Source: Streptomyces tanashiensis (GTDB lineage Bacteria > Actinomycetota > Actinomycetes > Streptomycetales > Streptomycetaceae). Taken from it: a DNA stretch of 64,000 nucleotides. The position numbers were made by a program, and so were the translations under genes. The stretch covers positions 44,499-108,498 of the forward strand of contig NZ_BMRZ01000023.1 of assembly GCF_014648895.1 (NCBI RefSeq). The letters run 5' to 3'. The notes under the pieces are model-generated. The model had not been told where the DNA came from. It ran no database searches and saw only the letters and a program-made list of their open reading frames with translations. Every line of letters begins with the position of its first letter. Positions within the stretch are counted from its first letter, which is position 1. Positions 45,489-54,588 of the stretch are shown here, one piece after another.

Positions 45489-46462
45489 TGGCCGGACACG
45501 GATTCCGGCCCGTCTACCACCCCGCCGGCCACGACCACGCCCTGCGCAACGCCGTCCAGGACTTACGGACCGGCCGCTGGGTGTCCATGGCCCGACTGCT
45601 CGACGAGACCTCCGACTGGGAGACCTGGACCCGGCGCACCCAGGTCCTCGCCGCCGTCGCCGCGGGCACCGACGTCGTCCCCATCTGGCGCGCCGAACAG
45701 CCCGAGAGCCTCGCCGCCACCGTGATGCACAGCCGGGTCGCCGTCGAGCGCGCCGTACGCGCCCACCGCGCCGCCCACGCCCGCACCCGGGAACTCTGGC
45801 AGGAGGCCTGGACCGCCTGCCGCGAGGCCTCCGACCGCTCACCCGCCGACCCCGTGCCCTGGGTCGGTCTGATCGCCCTCGCCGCGCTCGACGGACGCCA
45901 GCGCATGGCCGAGCACCGGCACACCCCGCCGGCGCCCATGCTGCCGCCCGGACCCTGGGGCCTGCTCGCCGAGGTGGAGAAGCGCGACCCGCACAACCGC
46001 GAGGCCCACCACCGCATGCTCCAGTTCGTGTACGCACGACGGCCCGGCCCCCTCTCCGAGGCCGTCAACTACTCGCACTGGGCCGCGAGTTCCGCCCCCG
46101 TCGGCTCCGCACTGCACGCCCTCCCGCTCTACGTCCGCGTCGAGCGCTACCGGCGCGAGCGCGGCCACGAGCGCGCCCTCGACCTCCACTGGGTCGCGGA
46201 GGACGCCGTCCGCGACGCCCAGCGCGCCCTGGACACCTGGTTCCTCTTCTGCGCCACCGACGAGGCCTCGCTGCTCGATCTCAACTACCTGGCGCACGCC
46301 CTCTTCGGAGCCCTCCGCTTCGCCGACGCGGCCCGGGTCTTCGAGGCGCTCGGCCCGTACTACACGACCCTCCCCTGGGCCTACCGCACCGCCCACCCGG
46401 ACGACCGGGCCCTCGCCGAGGAGGTCTTCCTGCGCGCCCGGGCCCGCTGTCTCAGCGGCTGA
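45488..46462 (+). CDS. Conserved-looking helical repeat protein of unknown function
   Basis: A 324-residue soluble, strongly alpha-helical protein. VPWVGLIALAALDGRQRMAEHRHTPP, GPWGLLAEVEKRDPHNREAHHRMLQFVYARRPG and LNYLAHALFGALRFADAARVFEALGPYYTTLPW suggest TPR- or Sel1-like helical hairpins, rich in Trp, His and Arg. No catalytic motif is visible. The start depends on coupling to the 9-codon mini-ORF. The family seems to be a Streptomyces hypothetical; I cannot assign a role. The 65 bases after it are pyrimidine-rich. Confidence 0.7.
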   Translation: MAGHGFRPVYHPAGHDHALRNAVQDLRTGRWVSMARLLDETSDWETWTRRTQVLAAVAAGTDVVPIWRAEQPESLAATVMHSRVAVERAVRAHRAAHARTRELWQEAWTACREASDRSPADPVPWVGLIALAALDGRQRMAEHRHTPPAPMLPPGPWGLLAEVEKRDPHNREAHHRMLQFVYARRPGPLSEAVNYSHWAASSAPVGSALHALPLYVRVERYRRERGHERALDLHWVAEDAVRDAQRALDTWFLFCATDEASLLDLNYLAHALFGALRFADAARVFEALGPYYTTLPWAYRTAHPDDRALAEEVFLRARARCLSG

Positions 46463-46527
46463 CGCACCACCGCCCCCGGCACCCGTCACATCCCCCCACC
46501 CGCTCCCCCGTCCCCCCGGAGGTCCCC

Positions 46528-48060
46528 ATGTCCCGCACCGAATCCCCGATCGACGCGATACGCAAGCCACCGCCGTCCCAGGACGAGGAGGCGAGGCTGA
46601 GAGAGCTCGGCTACCAGCCCGTCCTCGCCCGCCGCATGGACGGCTTCGGCAACTTCGCGATCAGCTTCTCGGTCATCTCCGTCCTCTCCGGCTGCATGAC
46701 CCTCTACGGCTTCGGCCTCGGCACCGGCGGTCCCTCCGTCATGCTGTGGGGCTGGGTCGGCGTCGGCCTCTTCGTCCTCTGCGTGGGCCTCGCCCTCGCC
46801 GAGGTCACCAGCGCCTACCCGACCTCCGGCGCCCTCTACTACATGGCCGACCGGCTCGGCGGGCGCCGCTGGGGCTGGTACACCGGCTGGCTGAACCTGC
46901 TCGGCCTGCTCGGCGCCATCGCCGGCATCGACTACGGCGCCGCCCTGTTCACCGGAGCCTTCCTCAACCTCCAGTGGGGCTTCGTGCCCACCCCGGAGTC
47001 CACCTTCCTCATCTTCCTCGCGATCCTGCTGCTGCACGCCGGGCTCAACCTCTTCGGCGTCCGCCTCGTCAGCGTCCTCAACTCGGTCAGCGTCTGGTGG
47101 CACCTGATCGGCGTCGCCGTCATCGTCGGCGCGCTCGCGTTCGTCCCCGACCGGCACCAGTCCGTCGAGTTCGTCTTCACCGAGTTCGTCAACGACACCG
47201 GCTGGGCCAACCCCTTCTACGTCGCCGCGATCGGCCTGCTCCTCGCCCAGTACACCTTCTCCGGCTACGACGCCTCGGCGCACCTCTCCGAGGAGACCTC
47301 CAACGCCTCCGTCACCGCCGCCAAGGGCATCGTCCGGGCCATCTGGGTCTCCTGGCTCGCCGGCTTCGCCCTCCTCGCCGGACTCACCTTCGCGATCCAG
47401 GACTACGCCGCCACGCAGAACAGCGCCACCGGCGTCCCGCCCGCCCAGATCTTCATCGACGCGCTCGGCTCCGGCGGCGCCGCCGCCCTGCTCCTCGTGG
47501 TGATCGTCGCCCAGCTCTTCTGCGGCAACGCCGAGGTGGCCGCCGCGAGCCGCATGGTCTTCGCCTTCAGCCGTGACAACGCCCTGCCCGGTTCGGCGCT
47601 CTGGCGCAAGGTCAGCGGCAGCACGCAGACGCCCGTCCCCGCCGTCTGGCTCTCGGTCGCCGTGGCCGCGCTGCTCGCCGTCCCCTCGCTCTACTCGGCC
47701 ACCGCCTACGGCGCCGTCACCGCGATCAACGTCATCGGCATCACCCCCGCGTACGCCATCCCGATCTACCTGCGGCTGCGCGCCGGGAACCGCTTCGTCC
47801 CCGGCCCGTGGAGCCTCGGCAGGTGGAGCAAGCCGATCGGCTGGACCGCCGTCGTCTGGGTGGCGTTCGTGACCGTGCTCTTCTGCCTACCGCAGAAGTC
47901 GCCGGTGAACGTCGACACCATGAACTACGCCGCCATCGCGCTCGCCGTCGTGCTCGTCCTCGCCAGCGTCTGGTGGTACGTCGCCCGCCGCTCGTACGGC
48001 ACGCCGACCGCGTACGGGAACGCCCGCGAGGAGGCGGAGATCGCCGAGGGCATCGTCTGA
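46528..48060 (+). CDS. APC-family amino acid/GABA permease
   Basis: A 510-residue transporter with twelve predicted membrane helices. FGNFAISFSVISVLSGCMTLYGFGLGTGGPSVMLWGW is the TM1-TM2 substrate region of eukaryote-like BAT1/GABA permeases; ALAEVTSAYPTSGALYYMADRLGG and FSGYDASAHLSEETSNASVTAAKGI are strong family motifs. It imports amino acids, gamma-aminobutyrate or related amines with protons. GGAGG precedes the ATG. It is convergent with a GntR regulator and separated from it by a strong terminator; the regulator may still act on it. Confidence 0.9.
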   Translation: MSRTESPIDAIRKPPPSQDEEARLRELGYQPVLARRMDGFGNFAISFSVISVLSGCMTLYGFGLGTGGPSVMLWGWVGVGLFVLCVGLALAEVTSAYPTSGALYYMADRLGGRRWGWYTGWLNLLGLLGAIAGIDYGAALFTGAFLNLQWGFVPTPESTFLIFLAILLLHAGLNLFGVRLVSVLNSVSVWWHLIGVAVIVGALAFVPDRHQSVEFVFTEFVNDTGWANPFYVAAIGLLLAQYTFSGYDASAHLSEETSNASVTAAKGIVRAIWVSWLAGFALLAGLTFAIQDYAATQNSATGVPPAQIFIDALGSGGAAALLLVVIVAQLFCGNAEVAAASRMVFAFSRDNALPGSALWRKVSGSTQTPVPAVWLSVAVAALLAVPSLYSATAYGAVTAINVIGITPAYAIPIYLRLRAGNRFVPGPWSLGRWSKPIGWTAVVWVAFVTVLFCLPQKSPVNVDTMNYAAIALAVVLVLASVWWYVARRSYGTPTAYGNAREEAEIAEGIV

Positions 48061-48066
48061 CGCCCG

Positions 48067-48107
48067 CGCCCCGGCTCCTGTCCCCGTACCGGACAGGAGC
48101 CGGGGCG
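48067..48107. terminator. Strong bidirectional terminator
   Basis: Perfect 17-pair stem (48067-48083 with 48091-48107), seven-base loop, between the convergent permease and GntR genes. Confidence 0.9.
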
Positions 48108-48110
48108 TCG

Positions 48111-48869
48111 TCAGGCGCTGAACTCGTAGGTCCAGGCGGCCGACTGGGCCGAGAAGTCGATGTCGGTGATCTCCAGGGCGTGCCCGTGCTGGTCGCTGAC
48201 GACCCGGTGGACGAGCAGCCGGGCAGCACCGCCGGCCGTCGTGGTGGCCGGGCCTGGCGGGACGCCGACCGACTCGCGGTGGGTGATCCGCAGCCCCGCC
48301 TGGTGCATCCAGTGGTAGAGGAGCCGCAGGTCGGGCTGTTGACGGCAGTCCCTGCCCCGCCGGTACCGGGAGAGCTGGGGGATCTCGGCGAGGGCCGGCC
48401 GGGAGAACCACGACACCGCCCGCTGGAGCGCCGTCCCGTGCGGCCCCAGGACCGTGTGCCGGTGGACGAGCGTCGGTTCACCGGGGGTGAGCAGGAGCCG
48501 CGGTGCCAGGGGAGTGGGCGCGGGCTCCCAGGTGAGCGAGGCCCGCACCAGCGCCTCGGCCGCCCGAGGCCCGCCGGGGAACGTGGGCCGGCGGGCCGCG
48601 AGGGCCGGCGCGGCCGGCTCGGACTCCGCCTCGTCGGCGGCGGCGAAGGTGCCCCGCCGGTCGGTGACCACGAGCCCTTCGTCCCTGAGGAGTTGGAGCG
48701 CGCTGCGGACGGTCTGCCGGTTGACGTGGTAGCGCTGCGACAGCGAGCGTTCCGACGGGAGCCGGCTGCCGGGGGAGATGCGCCGCCGGGCGAGGTCCTC
48801 GCGCAGCGCGGCGGCGACCCGGAGATAGAGCGGCGCGTCCGCCACCGCCTCGGAATCGGGCTCGGCCAT
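48111..48869 (-). CDS. GntR-family regulator with UTRA domain (HutC subfamily)
   Basis: A 252-residue regulator. Residues about 10-75 are the winged helix (PLYLRVAAALREDLARRRISPGSRLPSERSLSQRYHVNRQTVRSAL) and about 100-250 a UTRA ligand-binding domain (TLVHRHTVLGPHGTALQRAVSWF, GHALEITDIDFSAQSAAWTYEF). Such proteins sense small sugars, amino acids or organic acids. GAGAGGG six bases before the ATG fixes the start at 48869. A DasR-like 16-bp palindrome lies 61-76 bases upstream, so autoregulation and control of the divergent DUF2252 gene are likely. Confidence 0.9.
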   Translation of the reverse strand: MAEPDSEAVADAPLYLRVAAALREDLARRRISPGSRLPSERSLSQRYHVNRQTVRSALQLLRDEGLVVTDRRGTFAAADEAESEPAAPALAARRPTFPGGPRAAEALVRASLTWEPAPTPLAPRLLLTPGEPTLVHRHTVLGPHGTALQRAVSWFSRPALAEIPQLSRYRRGRDCRQQPDLRLLYHWMHQAGLRITHRESVGVPPGPATTTAGGAARLLVHRVVSDQHGHALEITDIDFSAQSAAWTYEFSA

Positions 48870-48929
48870 GATCAACCCTCTCTTTGCTCAGCGTGACAGC
48901 GTGGGTCGTGTGGGTGATCAATTCCTATC

Positions 48930-48945
48930 ATTGGTCTAAACCATT
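48930..48945. promoter_or_regulatory. GntR/HutC-type operator (DasR-like element)
   Basis: ATTGGTCTAAACCATT agrees at 13 of 16 positions with the DasR-type consensus A(C/G)TGGTCTAGACCA(C/G)T. It lies between the GntR gene and the divergent DUF2252 gene. Confidence 0.65.
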
Positions 48946-49052
48946 TTGCTAGGCCGGTCCGGCAGAGTGGCCGAAACGAGCGTCACGCCGTGTAATGAGG
49001 TTCCAGGTGACGGGCCGAGAGCGGCTCGGCAGGAAGAGGCGGGTGAGGCCGG

Positions 49053-50393
49053 ATGACGTCTCCGTCGGAGCGTGCCGCGCGGGGCAAGGCGGCCCGCAAA
49101 CGTGTCCCCCGTGCCTCCCACGGCCGCTGGATACCCAGCTCGCAGCGACCCGACCCGCTCGGCGTCCTGGAGCGCGAGTCCCTGGACCGGCTGCCCGACC
49201 TCGTGCCGCTCCGGTACGCCCGGATGGCGGTGTCCCCCTTCGCCTTCCTGCGCGGCGCCGCCGGAGTCATGGCCGCGGACCTCGGCGCCCAGCGCCACAC
49301 GGGGCTCACCGTCCAGCTCTGCGGCGACGCCCACCTGCTGAACTTCGGCGTCTACGCCTCACCCGAGCGGACGCTCCTCTTCGACGTGAACGACTTCGAC
49401 GAGACGCTCCCCGGCCCCTTCGAGTGGGACGTGAAGAGACTCGCCGCCAGCGTCATGGTCGCCGCCCTCCAGAACGGCAGCACCAAGCCCAAGGCCCACC
49501 GCGCCGCGCTCGTCGCCGTCGAGGCGTACCGCAAGGCCATGCACGAGCTCGCCGGCCTCGGGGAGCTCGCCGTCTGGTACGAGCGGATCGCCGCCGACGA
49601 CCTCGTCGCCCTCGTGCGCCGCGACGACCGCGCCCGCCTGGCCCACCGGCTCGACCGCGCCCGCCGGCGCACCAGCCTCCAGGCCCTCGCCAAGCTCACC
49701 GACACGGACAAGGCCGGCAACCGGCACATCGTCGACGACCCGCCGCTCCTCGAACGGGTCACGGACGTCGACCGGGTCACCCTCGGCAAGATCTTCAGCG
49801 ACTACCGCAGCTCGCTGGCCGAGGAGCGCCGTGTCCTCCTCGACCGCTACCACTACGTCGACGCGGCCCGCAAGGTCGTCGGAGTCGGCAGCGTCGGCAC
49901 CCGCTGCTTCATCCTCCTCCTCGAAGGACGGGACGGCGGCGACCCGCTCATCCTCCAGATCAAGGAGGCCGGCCGCTCCGTCCTGGAGCAGTACCTGCCG
50001 CCGAGCGCCTACCCCCACCAGGGGCGCCGCGTCGTCTGCGGCCAGCGGCTGACGCAGGCCGCCAGCGACATCTTCCTCGGCTGGATGACCGGACCCGAGC
50101 AGCGCCACTTCTACTGGCGCCAGATGCGCGACATGAAGGGCTCCGCCGAGGTGGAGACCATGTCCCCGGCCCTGCTGAGGGAGTACGCGCGGCTCTGCGG
50201 CCGCGCCCTGGCCCGGGCCCACGCCCGCTCCGGCGACCGGATCGCCATCGCCGCCTACCTCGGCAGCTCGGACGTCTTCGACCGCGCCGTCGCCGACTTC
50301 GCGCTCACCTACGCCGGCCAGAACGCCGACGACTACGCGGCCCTCGGCGCGGCCATCGCCGCCGGCATGGTGACGGCGGCCCCGGGCGCCTGA
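49053..50393 (+). CDS. DUF2252 family protein
   Basis: A 446-residue protein of DUF2252, a family with a predicted protein-kinase-like or aminoglycoside-phosphotransferase-like core. Typical stretches are VQLCGDAHLLNFGVYASPERTLLFDVNDFDETLPGPFEWDVKRLAAS, LQIKEAGRSVLEQYLP and ARAHARSGDRIAIAAYLG. No signal peptide. The biochemical role is not known. It starts 12 bases after a GTGAGG and its promoter region contains the DasR-like operator, which ties it to the neighbouring GntR regulator. Confidence 0.88.
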   Translation: MTSPSERAARGKAARKRVPRASHGRWIPSSQRPDPLGVLERESLDRLPDLVPLRYARMAVSPFAFLRGAAGVMAADLGAQRHTGLTVQLCGDAHLLNFGVYASPERTLLFDVNDFDETLPGPFEWDVKRLAASVMVAALQNGSTKPKAHRAALVAVEAYRKAMHELAGLGELAVWYERIAADDLVALVRRDDRARLAHRLDRARRRTSLQALAKLTDTDKAGNRHIVDDPPLLERVTDVDRVTLGKIFSDYRSSLAEERRVLLDRYHYVDAARKVVGVGSVGTRCFILLLEGRDGGDPLILQIKEAGRSVLEQYLPPSAYPHQGRRVVCGQRLTQAASDIFLGWMTGPEQRHFYWRQMRDMKGSAEVETMSPALLREYARLCGRALARAHARSGDRIAIAAYLGSSDVFDRAVADFALTYAGQNADDYAALGAAIAAGMVTAAPGA

Positions 50394-50429
50394 ACGCGAC
50401 ACCCGGGAGCCGCCCTCACCCGTTCGGCC

Positions 50430-51857
50430 CTAGGGCCTGTCCGACCCTGATCCGCCGGACAGGCCCTGTGCGCCGCGGTGGAGCGGCGGCTCGGCCGGCG
50501 TCTCCGCCACGGGCCCGAACAGCACCGCCTTGGCCACCGCCGGGGAGAACAGGACCGACAGCGGGGCGGTCAGGGTGAGCGCCGCGCGGAACGGAGCCCC
50601 CACGGCGGGGTCGCCCGGCGCCCTCTCCGTGACCCGGCCCAGGTACCAGCCGACCGCCTTGTCCATCGGCCCCGGCCGCACCGCGTCACCGGTGGCGCCG
50701 GGCATCTTCTTGTCGGCGCCCGCCGAGATGTCCCAGGCCTGCTTGGAGGCGTCGAACAGCGCCCGCTGCACCAGACGGGTGGTCGGGGTGCGCTTCGGGT
50801 CGGCCAGCGCCCGGCGCAGCGCGACCGCGCTGAGCGCGGCGACGGCCATGCCCTGCCCGTAGATGGGGTTGAAGGCGCAGAGCGCGTCGCCGGTGGCGAG
50901 GAAGCCGGCCGGGCGGCGGCCCGGACGGTCGTACCTGCGCCGGATGTTGGCGGTCTTCCGGAAGCCGTACACCGGGGACTCCGGTTCGGCCCGGGACAGC
51001 CAGTCGCTGACCACCGGGTGCGGCAGCCGCTTCGCGTACTCCTCGAACGCGCCCTCCTCGGTCGGCGGCTCGTCACCGCGCAGCCCGGACAGGGTGACCA
51101 GGTGCCGCCCGTCGCCGAGGGGCAGCACCACACCGCCGTACACCTGCTCGGGGTTGGGCACGATGTAGTAGCCGCGCGCGTCGCTGTGCGGGTCCTCCTC
51201 CGGGGCCCGGTAGACCCGGGTGGCATAGGCGAGACCCGTGTCGAGGGTCTCCTCGTGCGGGGCCTCCGCCCCGATCCCCGCGAGCCAGTCGGCGGCCTTC
51301 GTGGACCTCCCGGAGGCGTCCACGACGAGATCGGCGTCCAGGACGCGCGTCTCCTTCTCGCCGCCCGCGCCGCGCTCCCGCAGGCGGACGCCCCGGACGC
51401 GCGAGGAGTCGCCGGTCAGGCCCACCGTCTCGTGGCCCTCGACCAGTTCGATGCGCGGGTCGGCGAGGACCCTCTGCCGCACCAGCCACTCCAGCTGGGG
51501 GCGCGGTCCGGTGTAGAAGTGCGCGGTCGCGGAGTTGCGGATGTACCACTTGCCGTTCTGCCACTGGACCATGTCCTCCGGGACGCCCACCTTGGGCGCG
51601 CCCAGCTCCCCGAGCTCCTTCATGAAGCCGGGGAGCAGCTCGTCGAGCGCCTGCTGCCCGCCCGCGATGAGGACGTGGAGGTGCCGGCCCTGCGGGACCC
51701 CCGGCCGTGCGACGGGCCCCTCCGGGTAGCGGTCGCGCTCGACGACCGTCACCTTCTCGGCGTGCTCGGCGAGTACCCGAGCGGCAAGCAGTCCAGCGAG
51801 ACTTCCCCCGATGACCACCGCGTGACGTGTCGCGCGGTGCCCCAAGTCGTCGGCCAT
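50430..51857 (-). CDS. FAD-dependent monooxygenase/oxidoreductase
   Basis: A 475-residue flavoprotein of the PHBH fold. HAVVIGGSLAGLLAARVLAEHAEKVTVVERD binds the ADP part of FAD, LDADLVVDASGRSTKAADWL is the DG-like motif, and GFLATGDALCAFNPIYGQGMAVAALSAVALRRAL the GD motif. It resembles the geranylgeranyl-reductase/squalene-epoxidase-like group more than classical aromatic hydroxylases. It follows the PadR gene by 91 bases on the same strand, so PadR may control it. TAG stop inside a hairpin. Confidence 0.85.
   Translation of the reverse strand: MADDLGHRATRHAVVIGGSLAGLLAARVLAEHAEKVTVVERDRYPEGPVARPGVPQGRHLHVLIAGGQQALDELLPGFMKELGELGAPKVGVPEDMVQWQNGKWYIRNSATAHFYTGPRPQLEWLVRQRVLADPRIELVEGHETVGLTGDSSRVRGVRLRERGAGGEKETRVLDADLVVDASGRSTKAADWLAGIGAEAPHEETLDTGLAYATRVYRAPEEDPHSDARGYYIVPNPEQVYGGVVLPLGDGRHLVTLSGLRGDEPPTEEGAFEEYAKRLPHPVVSDWLSRAEPESPVYGFRKTANIRRRYDRPGRRPAGFLATGDALCAFNPIYGQGMAVAALSAVALRRALADPKRTPTTRLVQRALFDASKQAWDISAGADKKMPGATGDAVRPGPMDKAVGWYLGRVTERAPGDPAVGAPFRAALTLTAPLSVLFSPAVAKAVLFGPVAETPAEPPLHRGAQGLSGGSGSDRP
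50432..50467. terminator. Terminator overlapping a stop codon
   Basis: AGGGCCTGTCC (50432-50442) pairs with GGACAGGCCCT (50457-50467), 14-base loop. It follows the DUF2252 gene by 38 bases and lies inside the last codons of the convergent FAD-dependent gene. Confidence 0.7.
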
Positions 51858-51948
51858 ACCCGCCCTTTCGTTTCGTGGAACTACAACTGACCAGTATCCA
51901 CGCCGGTGCGGGCCCCGTCGCGTGCCCCAGCCCCGGGCGGCCGGGCCT

Positions 51949-52491
51949 TCAGTGCTCCGCCGGACCCAGCTCGGCCAGCGCGCCGGTCAGCCACTCCACC
52001 CAGAACCGCTCCAGGTCCACGCCGCCCCGCAGGACGAGGTGGCGCAGCCGGTCCGGTTCGGTGCGGCGGCGCTCCGCCGGGAAGTCCCGGGCCTCGATGG
52101 CGAGGTACTTCTCCAGCTGCTGCCGGTGCAGCACGAGATGGCGCTCCAGCTCGGCCCGCAGCCCCGCCGACCCGACCATGGCGGCGGCCCGCATCCGCAG
52201 CAGCAGGGAGGAACGGAGCGGCTTCGGGTCCTCGGTCCTGCCGACCCAGTCGCCGAGCTCCGCCCGGCCGGCGGGCAGCACCTCGTACTCCTTCTTCTGT
52301 CCCCGCGCGGGCACCGGAGCGGGCAGGGCGCGGATGTGCCCCGCCTGCTCCAGCTTCCCGAGCTCGCGGTAGATCTGCTGGTGCGTGGCCGACCAGAAGT
52401 AGCCGATCGACTTGTCGAAGCGGCGCGTCAGTTCGAGGCCGGAGGACGGCTTTTCGAGCAGCGCGGTGAGGATCGCGTGCGGGAGGGACAT
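51949..52491 (-). CDS. PadR-family transcriptional regulator
   Basis: A 180-residue regulator: SLPHAILTALLEKPSSGLELTRRFDKSIGYFWSATHQQIYRELGKLEQAGHI is the PadR winged helix and the C-terminal half is the helical dimerisation part (Vir_act_alpha_C type). PadR proteins usually repress genes for handling phenolic acids or drugs. It lies between the dienoyl-CoA reductase gene (46 bases upstream) and the FAD monooxygenase gene, all on the minus strand. Confidence 0.9.
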   Translation of the reverse strand: MSLPHAILTALLEKPSSGLELTRRFDKSIGYFWSATHQQIYRELGKLEQAGHIRALPAPVPARGQKKEYEVLPAGRAELGDWVGRTEDPKPLRSSLLLRMRAAAMVGSAGLRAELERHLVLHRQQLEKYLAIEARDFPAERRRTEPDRLRHLVLRGGVDLERFWVEWLTGALAELGPAEH

Positions 52492-52537
52492 GCTCGCATC
52501 CTAGGTTCGGCCGGCCACGGTGATCACGGTGCCGCCG

Positions 52538-54553
52538 TCACAGGGCGGCGGCGAGCCGGGTGCCCTGGTCGATGGCCCGCTTCGCGTCCAGTTCGGCGGC
52601 GACGTCCGCGCCGCCGATGAGGTGCGCGGAGCGGCCGGCCGCCACCAGCTGCTCGTACAGGTCGCGGCGCGGCTCCTGGCCCGCGCAGAGCACCACCGTG
52701 TCGACGGGCAGGAGCTGCGGCTCCCCGTCGATCGTGACGTGCAGGCCCGCGTCGTCGATCCGCTCGTACGAGACGCCGGCCACCATGGTGACGCCCCGGT
52801 GCTTGAGCTCGGTGCGGTGGATCCAGCCGGTCGTCTTGCCCAGGCCGGCGCCGACCTTGGTGCTCTTGCGCTGGAGCAGGTGGACCTGGCGCGGCGGCGC
52901 GTTCCGCTCGGGCGCGCGCAGTCCGCCGCGGTTCTCGTACGAGGTGTCGACGCCCCACTGGCGGAAGTACGTCTCGGGGTCCTGGCTCGCGCCCTCGCCG
53001 CCGTCGGTGAGGAACTCGGCGACGTCGAAGCCGATGCCGCCCGCGCCGATGATCGCGACCCGGTCCCCGACCGGTGCGCCGTCCCGGAGCACGTCGAGGT
53101 AGCTGAGGACGCTCGGGTGGTCCTCGCCCGCGATCCCGGGGGTGCGGGGGGTGACACCGGTCGCGACGACGACCTCGTCGTAGCCCTCCAGGTCGGCGGC
53201 GGACACGTACGTGTTCAGGCGGACGTCGATGCCGTGCTCGGCGAGCTGGACGCGGAAGTAGCGCAGCGTCTCGTCGAACTCCTCCTTGCCCGGCACCCGC
53301 TTGGCGATGTTCAGCTGGCCGCCGATCTCGGCGGCGCCGTCGAAGAGGGTGACGGAGTGGCCGCGCTCGGCCGCGGACACCGCGCAGGAGAGTCCGGCCG
53401 GGCCCGCGCCGACGACCGCGACGCGCTTGGCGAGGCGGGTGGGGGAGAGGACCAGCTCGGTCTCGTGGCAGGCGCGCGGGTTGACCAGGCAGGAGGTGAT
53501 CTTCAGGTTGAAGGTGTGGTCGAGGCAGGCCTGGTTGCAGCCGATGCAGGTGTTGATGGTGTCCGCGCGGCCGGCCGTCGCCTTGGCGACGAAGGCGGGG
53601 TCGGCGAGGAACGGGCGGGCCAGCGAGACCAGGTCGGCGCGGCCGTCGGCGAGGATCTCCTCGGCGACCTCGGGGGTGTTGATGCGGTTGGAGGTGACGA
53701 GCGGTACGGAGACCGCGCCCATCAGCTTCTTCGTCACCCAGGTGTAGGCGCCGCGCGGCACGGAGGTGGCGATGGTGGGGATGCGCGCCTCGTGCCAGCC
53801 GATGCCGGTGTTGATGATGGTCGCCCCGGCGGCCTCGATCTCCTTGGCGAGCTGGACGACCTCCTCCAGGGTGGAGCCGCCGGGGACGAGGTCCAGCATG
53901 GAGAGGCGGTAGACGAGGATGAAGTCCTCGCCGACGCGCTCGCGGATCCGGCGGACGATCTCCAGCGGGAAGCGGACCCGGTTCTCGTACGAGCCGCCCC
54001 AGCGGTCGGTGCGCTGGTTGGTGGCGGCGGCGATGAACTCATTGATGAGGTAGCCCTCGGAGCCCATGACCTCGACGCCGTCGTAGCCGGCCTCCTTGGC
54101 CAGTACGGCGCAGCGCGCGTAGTCCTCGACGGTCTGCTCGACCTCGGCGTCGGTCAGCTCGTTCGGCACGAAGGGGCTGATGGGCGCCTTGAGCGGGCTG
54201 GGGCCGACAAGGGCGGGGTGGTAGGCGTAGCGGCCGAAGTGCAGGATCTGCATCGCGATCCGGCCGCCCTCGGCGTGCACGGCGTCGGTGATCAGCCGGT
54301 GCTCGGCGACCTCCTCGGCCGTGGTCAGCTTGGCGCCGCCGTCCCAGGGGCGGCCGGCCTCGTTGGGCGCGATGCCGCCGGTGACGATGAGGCCGACGCC
54401 GCCGCGGGCGCGCTCGGCGTAGAAGGCGGCCATGCGCTCGAAACCGTGCTCGGTCTCCTCCAGGCCGACGTGCATCGAGCCCATGATCACCCGGTTGGGC
54501 AGGGTGGTGAACCCGAGGTCGAGCGGGCTCAGCAGGTGCGGGTACGGGGTCAT
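52538..54553 (-). CDS. fadH: NADPH 2,4-dienoyl-CoA reductase-like
   Basis: A 671-residue protein of the old yellow enzyme/FadH type. Residues 1-330 form the FMN TIM barrel (LPNRVIMGSMHVGLEE, AMQILHFGRYAY, EVMGSEGYLINEF); CIGCNQACLDHTFNLKITSCLVNPRAC holds the [4Fe-4S] cysteines; the rest has an FAD site (KRVAVVGAGPAGLSCA) and an NADPH site (DRVAIIGAGGIGFDVAEFL). It reduces 2,4-dienoyl-CoA during breakdown of unsaturated fatty acids, or a related enoyl substrate. GAGGAG eight bases before the ATG. A perfect 20-bp palindrome overlaps its -35 box. Confidence 0.92.
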   Translation of the reverse strand: MTPYPHLLSPLDLGFTTLPNRVIMGSMHVGLEETEHGFERMAAFYAERARGGVGLIVTGGIAPNEAGRPWDGGAKLTTAEEVAEHRLITDAVHAEGGRIAMQILHFGRYAYHPALVGPSPLKAPISPFVPNELTDAEVEQTVEDYARCAVLAKEAGYDGVEVMGSEGYLINEFIAAATNQRTDRWGGSYENRVRFPLEIVRRIRERVGEDFILVYRLSMLDLVPGGSTLEEVVQLAKEIEAAGATIINTGIGWHEARIPTIATSVPRGAYTWVTKKLMGAVSVPLVTSNRINTPEVAEEILADGRADLVSLARPFLADPAFVAKATAGRADTINTCIGCNQACLDHTFNLKITSCLVNPRACHETELVLSPTRLAKRVAVVGAGPAGLSCAVSAAERGHSVTLFDGAAEIGGQLNIAKRVPGKEEFDETLRYFRVQLAEHGIDVRLNTYVSAADLEGYDEVVVATGVTPRTPGIAGEDHPSVLSYLDVLRDGAPVGDRVAIIGAGGIGFDVAEFLTDGGEGASQDPETYFRQWGVDTSYENRGGLRAPERNAPPRQVHLLQRKSTKVGAGLGKTTGWIHRTELKHRGVTMVAGVSYERIDDAGLHVTIDGEPQLLPVDTVVLCAGQEPRRDLYEQLVAAGRSAHLIGGADVAAELDAKRAIDQGTRLAAAL

Positions 54554-54588
54554 GGGAGCGTCTCCTCGCGCAGGGGTCGTCGACCTCA

